From: Colius striatus
Taxonomy: Eukaryota; Chordata; Aves; Coliiformes; Coliidae
Assembly: GCF_028858725.1 (NCBI RefSeq)
Contig: NC_084774.1
Location: 7,414,001 to 7,478,000 of the forward strand
Reading direction: 5' to 3'
DNA length: 64,000 bases
Each line of letters starts with the position of its first letter. The first letter of the stretch is position 1. Both the position numbers and the translations under genes were made by a program. Below the pieces are notes generated by a model. It was given only the letters and a program-made list of their open reading frames with translations, was not told the DNA's origin and made no database searches. This document shows, one piece after another, positions 58,847 to 64,000 of the stretch.

Positions 58847-61800
58847 ATTGCTACTTACAGCAGTCAGTCATCTACTTCCCTCCATTCCTTCTTTCCCTCC
58901 TTCTGTACATTATAGTGCCTCTTCTCTTCCTTTTGGCCACGAATAATTCAGTTGTTTAAGTTTTCAGGTGATACCTGCTCTGCCTCATTCATCTGTCACT
59001 CATTTTTTGGTGTTTGTCATTTGGATGTGACTTTGCTTTTGCTGACCTCTGACTCTTAGGCTGACCTCATGTGCTGACTTCTGGAGACACTCTCCCAAGA
59101 CTGGCAGGACTGGTTGGCTCAGGATGCAGCAAAATTGCATGTAACAGCCCTTTGAAAAGGATACAGTTGGGCAAGGGAGCAAAAATCTTTATTTTGAGAA
59201 GATGGAAATCCTAGGCACTTTCCCCCCTTTCTCATTGTTCTTTTTCATGAAGTTAGAAAACTTGTTTTCAAGTACACCACCAAATAGTCCTTCACTCTTC
59301 CTTCCCTGGAGTTACAAGTGACTGTCCAGATAATTAAGTACAGTTGATCATCTTCCAGTAACACGGCATTTTAAATGTTGCAATAGAAAACAATTCATTG
59401 GACATACAACACAGCAAATGATCAAACCACTTCTGGCACAAGGTGTCTGTGTTGGAACAAGCTGTGACAGTGAAGGAGTGTAATTAGCAAGATATCTAGA
59501 ATAGGATTGAAAAAGAATGTGGAAATAAGCAGAAGGATTTGCAAAGGATTAGGAGAGTAATGGTGCATGATTAATGACTGTAGAAGGTAAAAGGTTGACT
59601 AAATATTGTGACTCTGTAATAGCTGCCCCAAAGTAAGAGAGAGGAAATGACTCCAGAAGTGGATTTCTAACCACATGGATGCCGACTCCAGGTTTAGATA
59701 TGTTTCTTAGACTTGATGTAGGTCAAGGTGAGCGTCAATTTGAGATGCTTTCCTGGTTTACTTGATGACTGAGAGCTATCTTTCCATCTATAATGATCAT
59801 CATCAAAATATCATGAACCCTATGCAGTGCAGTGAGAATTTATTCTTCTCAACCCTGGTGTTTCTTTCTTTAGATTTCCACTGGACTGTCAGTCTACAGT
59901 GCATGGACTGATCCCAGAGAGATCAGGCTCCATGTTTGGTACCTCCCAGTTTACAGAGTTGTTTTATCTCTCAGCACTAAATTGCTTTGAGTTCAATAAT
60001 TCATCTCTCTCCAGCTGCTTTATTATCAGTTGATTTATTAACGAGTTGGCTGAGACAGCTGTCCTAATGCTTCATCACAGCAAAATGAAACCAAGGGTTG
60101 GGCTAAGTCCAGGTTGTGAAGGCTTGCACACATTGTGTGCACAACACAGCCTTTCCTTGTAGCTGCCCCTGGAGAGACAGCGTGGTTGGTAGAGTGGGTG
60201 TACAAGAAGTAGCACTCCTGAACCTGAAGCTTGTTTTGTCCATCAGTATGCCTTCCCAACACTCATCCTCCCTCTATTTCTCTCTTGCTGTAGAAGAACT
60301 TCATATTGTGCTTGCTATTTTTTCCCCCCCCAGAAGTAGATTATGATGGTTAATCAGATAATGTTTATAGAGCAGCATAGCAAACCTGCCAAGGGTTACT
60401 GCCCTCACTGGTATTATTAGAGCTAGAGGAAGACTGCCAGAAGGTATTGATTACTTGGTAAAAATAAACCCTTCAAACTTCTTTGGTCTTTATTCATCAT
60501 TGCTTATCTCTGCATCCTGCAAACATTTCAGAGGGTGGATTTGTTTGCTGAAAGATCAGAACAACATGTTGACAACTACTGGTGCCAATTTGTAGCCTCC
60601 TGTGTGGGAGACATCAGAGGAATTTGTTCAGTGCTCTGGAAAGTCTTTCTAGGCTATTAGATCCATTTGGATCTTGGAACTGTTCTTTGAGCAAAGCATC
60701 CAAATGGCTGGGTAGAGATGGCACATGGACTATCAAAAGTAAGGTGAGAATCTCTTCAGGACTTATGAAGCTCTATTGTGTATAGAAGCTTGTGTATACT
60801 TCCTAAAGTTGACATTTTGATTTGTTTAGTAAAGTTTGTTGATTAGTTGAGTATAAGCTGAGTCTTGCAAAGTACAGTGGGTGCTGTGGCAAGAACTGTG
60901 GCTGAATGGTGGGAAGGGCTTGCTGCCTTCTGTGTTTTCTAGTTCATCTCACAGTGATGGCTTACAGCTTCTCTCCTACCTCACTGTGAAAAACAAAATG
61001 TCACACTTCGAATTCATTAAGCAGCTGTGCAAAGGAAAGGGGACTGTTGAAAGGCAAAGCTGTTTTATACAACAATAACATACAGGGGGAAAAGTCATGT
61101 ATCTGTAGCTGAAAATACATGAAAGACTAATATTGTGTAGCAATTGGAAAGGCCAAGTCATGCTTGGTAAAGTGAAATTTCTGAAGAGAAGGAGGACACT
61201 TTGAGAGAGTACTGCTTACAGGATGCTGGAGAGATGTCCTAGGTGTTCATGGATTCTTAGGACTAATATTTAGTAGTGACTTCAAAATCAAGTGTGGATT
61301 TACAAGCAGAAGCAAAACATAATGCCTTTCTCCAAATTAGACCAAGGACAAAGCACAGACCTCCAAACATCTGCATATGTTATAACCTAGAGACTGTGTT
61401 AGCAGGGAGACTGAAGTCAGGCTTTGGTGGAGACCACGAAGTGCCTTCTGTGCATGTGTCACAGCAAATGGATATGCTTTGAGTATCACAAGTGTTCGTC
61501 AGTGCCAACCATTAAGCTTCTCTGAATATTTGGGTAAATGGAAAGTTTTAAAGCAAATACTGTTGACTGCACACAGTGAGAGTTATGTGGTAGTGTAAGA
61601 ACCGACCTGTCGTGGCCTGAAGGGCACATCTTGTGAAAGCGAGGCGTGAAGGGCCTGTGCTGGCCTGGCATGCCAACCTAGCAGGAACAGGGCATCTCTG
61701 GGCATGCAGACCAATGTTACTGTTTGGTAATCTTGAACAAGTACCACTTTGTTTTCTTTTTAAACTTGGGACAGTTCATGATCAAAGGGAGGGCAAAAAC

Positions 61801-64000
61801 CATCAGCAAATAAGAGGAACTCATCTCCTAGAGCCAATTGCTTGGATTTCTTGTAGAAGTAATTAAGACATGAGCAAGTCTGTGTTTGCTTGCTGCATAA
61901 AGTATGGGTGGAACAGGTCAAAAAAAACAAAGGCACTGGCAAATGCCAGAATGAATGTGCAGCAGCACAGGTGCATTAGTGGTGAAAGGGAGGAATGGTA
62001 CCAGTGCTGAGAAGTGCCAGAGAGGTTTGTTTTATTATTGGAATGTGTCATAACTCAGCAGTAATTTAGATACAGAAGAGCTGTGAGACATGAGAAGGCG
62101 ATGACTTGAGAGCGTAACCGCAATGTTCATCCAGTTGTCCTGTTGGTAAGTAGTTGCTTGTTTGAGGAAACCACTGAATATAGGTTTTAATGCTGGTGCT
62201 GATAGTTCTCATGTGGGCATTGCAGCATCATCCCTGATGGTCTAGGCACATGTGGAGTTAGAAGTGAGCATGCTGAGTGAGAAGAGTGGAGTAGATACTC
62301 GACAGGTGGGAGAAGGCCTGTCCCTATCCTGACCTGTGCATAGATGGGGCAGGGGAACCATGGGAGACAGCCATTAAACCTATTGCACAGGCTACAGAGG
62401 AGGGGAACTTGGAAACAGCTGAGGAGGTGAGTGAGAGGCTACTGCAGCCTGAGGACTGTAGTCTCTCTTCTCTGTGATGTGGCAAAATGGAAGGAGATAG
62501 AGGTTTTTGTGTCTGAAAAGATGTTTGAAGGAGGTCATGGAGATAAGAGAGTCTGATATCATGGAAGAAACCTGAGAAGGAAATGACTGTTTGCTTAAGG
62601 CATCAGCCTGACACTACCACCAGTATGGGTTTGCCATTATCTCTGTATAATGCACTGCTAAAGGGTGGATGGTGAAACCTGAAAGCAGAAGCACTTCTTC
62701 CCAGAAACCATCACTTGTTCCAGACATGAGTTTGCCCTCATCTGTTAGTGCCCACCTCATGACCCAGCAAGCAGAAGCTGCCCAGGTTGATTGGGATACT
62801 TCTCCAGGATGCTGGCCCAGCCTACATTGACTCATGGCTTAGGGACTTCCTCTGCTTCTGACTTTTGTCCTCATTAAATTGTCCAGTTGTTTTTTGAGCC
62901 CTTGTTAATGTCCAACAGCACCAGAAAGCTCTGTAGCAGGGAGATACCTACTCCATGGCAGACAGCAGTGTCTGCTGCCCCTCTCTCCTCATTAGGATCT
63001 CTTCTAAAATGTTGGCTGTGGGTTGCACAGAGCTGTAGTGGGGCAGACGCTAATTTTAGCACATTTTGCTGGTTTAATGATGGTAATAGAACATCAATTT
63101 ATAGGTAAGAACAAATTGCCTTTTTATATGGGGAGGAGGATAATTTCTCCTGTGTTACATTATTAAATTTGTAATCTTCATTTTTAATGCTTTGCAAAAG
63201 TGAATATTAACAGAATCTCAAATACAGATCTTAAATTTATGAGCTGCCTTTTTTTTTCCCAAAGCCCTCAAGTTCTGTAATCTGTCTTTAAAGGTGAACT
63301 TCAGCAAGGAAGGAAGTTTTTTTTTTTAAACTTCATAAATTCAAATCCCTTACTCACTACCAATCTCTGGACAAGCTTAAAAGCTCCAAAGATACTTACT
63401 TTTTAAATAGCAGTAATGGATATCTATTTCCATCTTTGCTGAGTGGTGAGTTCTGAGTTCAGACTTACTCCCTAGTGATAAAGGACACTAGAGAGAAATG
63501 ACACATTTTCTTATGCTGTTTGCTAGTGAGGAGGCTGTTGTGATGCTCTTTTTTGTCACCAAGGAAACAGAGGCCTTAATTCTGCAGGCAGGAGGAGGAA
63601 GGGATATTATTTCACTCCTGAGCTTGCTTTGTGGTTTTTTTTTTGACTCCTGATTAGTGACTGTGAATGGGTCACAGTCTGAGGATCCTTCTCTGAAGTT
63701 CACTTTCAAAATCACGTATCCCATCTCCTTGTGTTTGTTTCCATGTTGAAATAACTGAATGCTGGAGCCTGATGGCACAGCTCCTTCTCTTACTGGTAGC
63801 GTGGAGTAGGTGGCTGTATGCGTGTGGGGCAATAGTGCAGTCACTGTACATAGAGATGTGAAACGGAGGGCTCAGGGTGCAGTGGGTGATAGAAGGGGAC
63901 TGTACTTCTCTGACCTTGCCAGTAACATCCTGAGAAGTCCCAAGGCCTCCTTTTGTCAGCCCAGTTTTTTGGTGTGTGAGAACAGAAATGTAAAAGCTAA

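Larger units (their letters stand above)
44633..64000 (+). other. RIMS4: RIMS4 intron 1 (5' part, runs off the right edge)
   Basis: From the donor at 44633 to the window end no continuation of RIMS4 is found. I looked for the next conserved segment (which should continue with a basic SRRLKG-like stretch and an RSTETG motif) and did not see it in any plus-strand frame. The intron is therefore at least 19.4 kb. It contains two old CR1 fragments (54313-54480 and 57250-57466), a T15 run at 54482-54496, a G-quadruplex motif at 44811-44829, an X-box-like site at 55192, a CRE-like pair at 57891 and a short hairpin at 58823. All open frames are short and unconvincing. Confidence 0.85.

Noticed and set aside
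60310-60335. Polypyrimidine tract with CAG resembling an acceptor for RIMS4 exon 2
   Set aside because: The following sequence soon meets stops in two frames and does not encode the expected RIMS4 continuation.

Overview
This window is vertebrate DNA, almost certainly from a bird. The evidence is about ten fragments of the avian-type LINE CR1, including copies with the typical 3' tail of repeated ATTCTATG-like octamers, two CpG-island promoters, very long non-coding stretches, and no bacterial-style gene packing. Nothing in the sequence fixes the species.

The window holds the 5' ends of two divergently oriented genes and the space between them. On the right, a CpG island at about 44.0-45.15 kb carries the first coding exon of RIMS4 (plus strand, start codon at 44536, splice donor after 44632). 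Its peptide opens MERSQSRLSL and matches my recollection of the RIMS4 N-terminus. The rest of the window to 64000 is RIMS4 intron 1; exon 2 is not present. On the left, a CpG island at about 6.96-8.31 kb contains a minus-strand, ATG-free exon ending in a good splice donor at 7668/7667. By position and orientation this is best read as the non-coding first exon of YWHAB (14-3-3 beta/alpha), which lies head-to-head with RIMS4 in mammals. Bases 1-7667 would then be YWHAB intron 1. No YWHAB coding exon is visible, so this assignment rests on synteny and is less sure than RIMS4.

The roughly 36 kb between the two promoters has no protein-coding gene I can recognise. It contains CR1 fragments at 16.2, 18.6, 20.1, 25.9 (two, in opposite orientation), 29.9 and 33.3 kb, an 18-bp GC-rich minisatellite at 26.53-26.79 kb beside a third CpG-enriched patch, a 19-bp triplicate at 34.55 kb, and a probable fossil MIR-type SINE at 40.1 kb. 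It also has several isolated regulatory-looking motifs, such as a perfect CRE palindrome at 30853 and a 12-bp perfect hairpin next to a TATA-box sequence at 23850-23898. Two further CR1 fragments lie in RIMS4 intron 1.

I found no novel enzyme system, CRISPR array, RNA gene or intact mobile element. The most checkable observations are a strong-context overlapping upstream ORF in the RIMS4 leader, RFX X-box-like sites in the YWHAB promoter and in RIMS4 intron 1, a CTCF-like core at the YWHAB promoter, and the CR1 foldback, minisatellite and CpG-patch cluster at 25.9-27.3 kb. All open frames longer than 100 codons appear to be by-products of GC-rich or purine-biased DNA or repeats.
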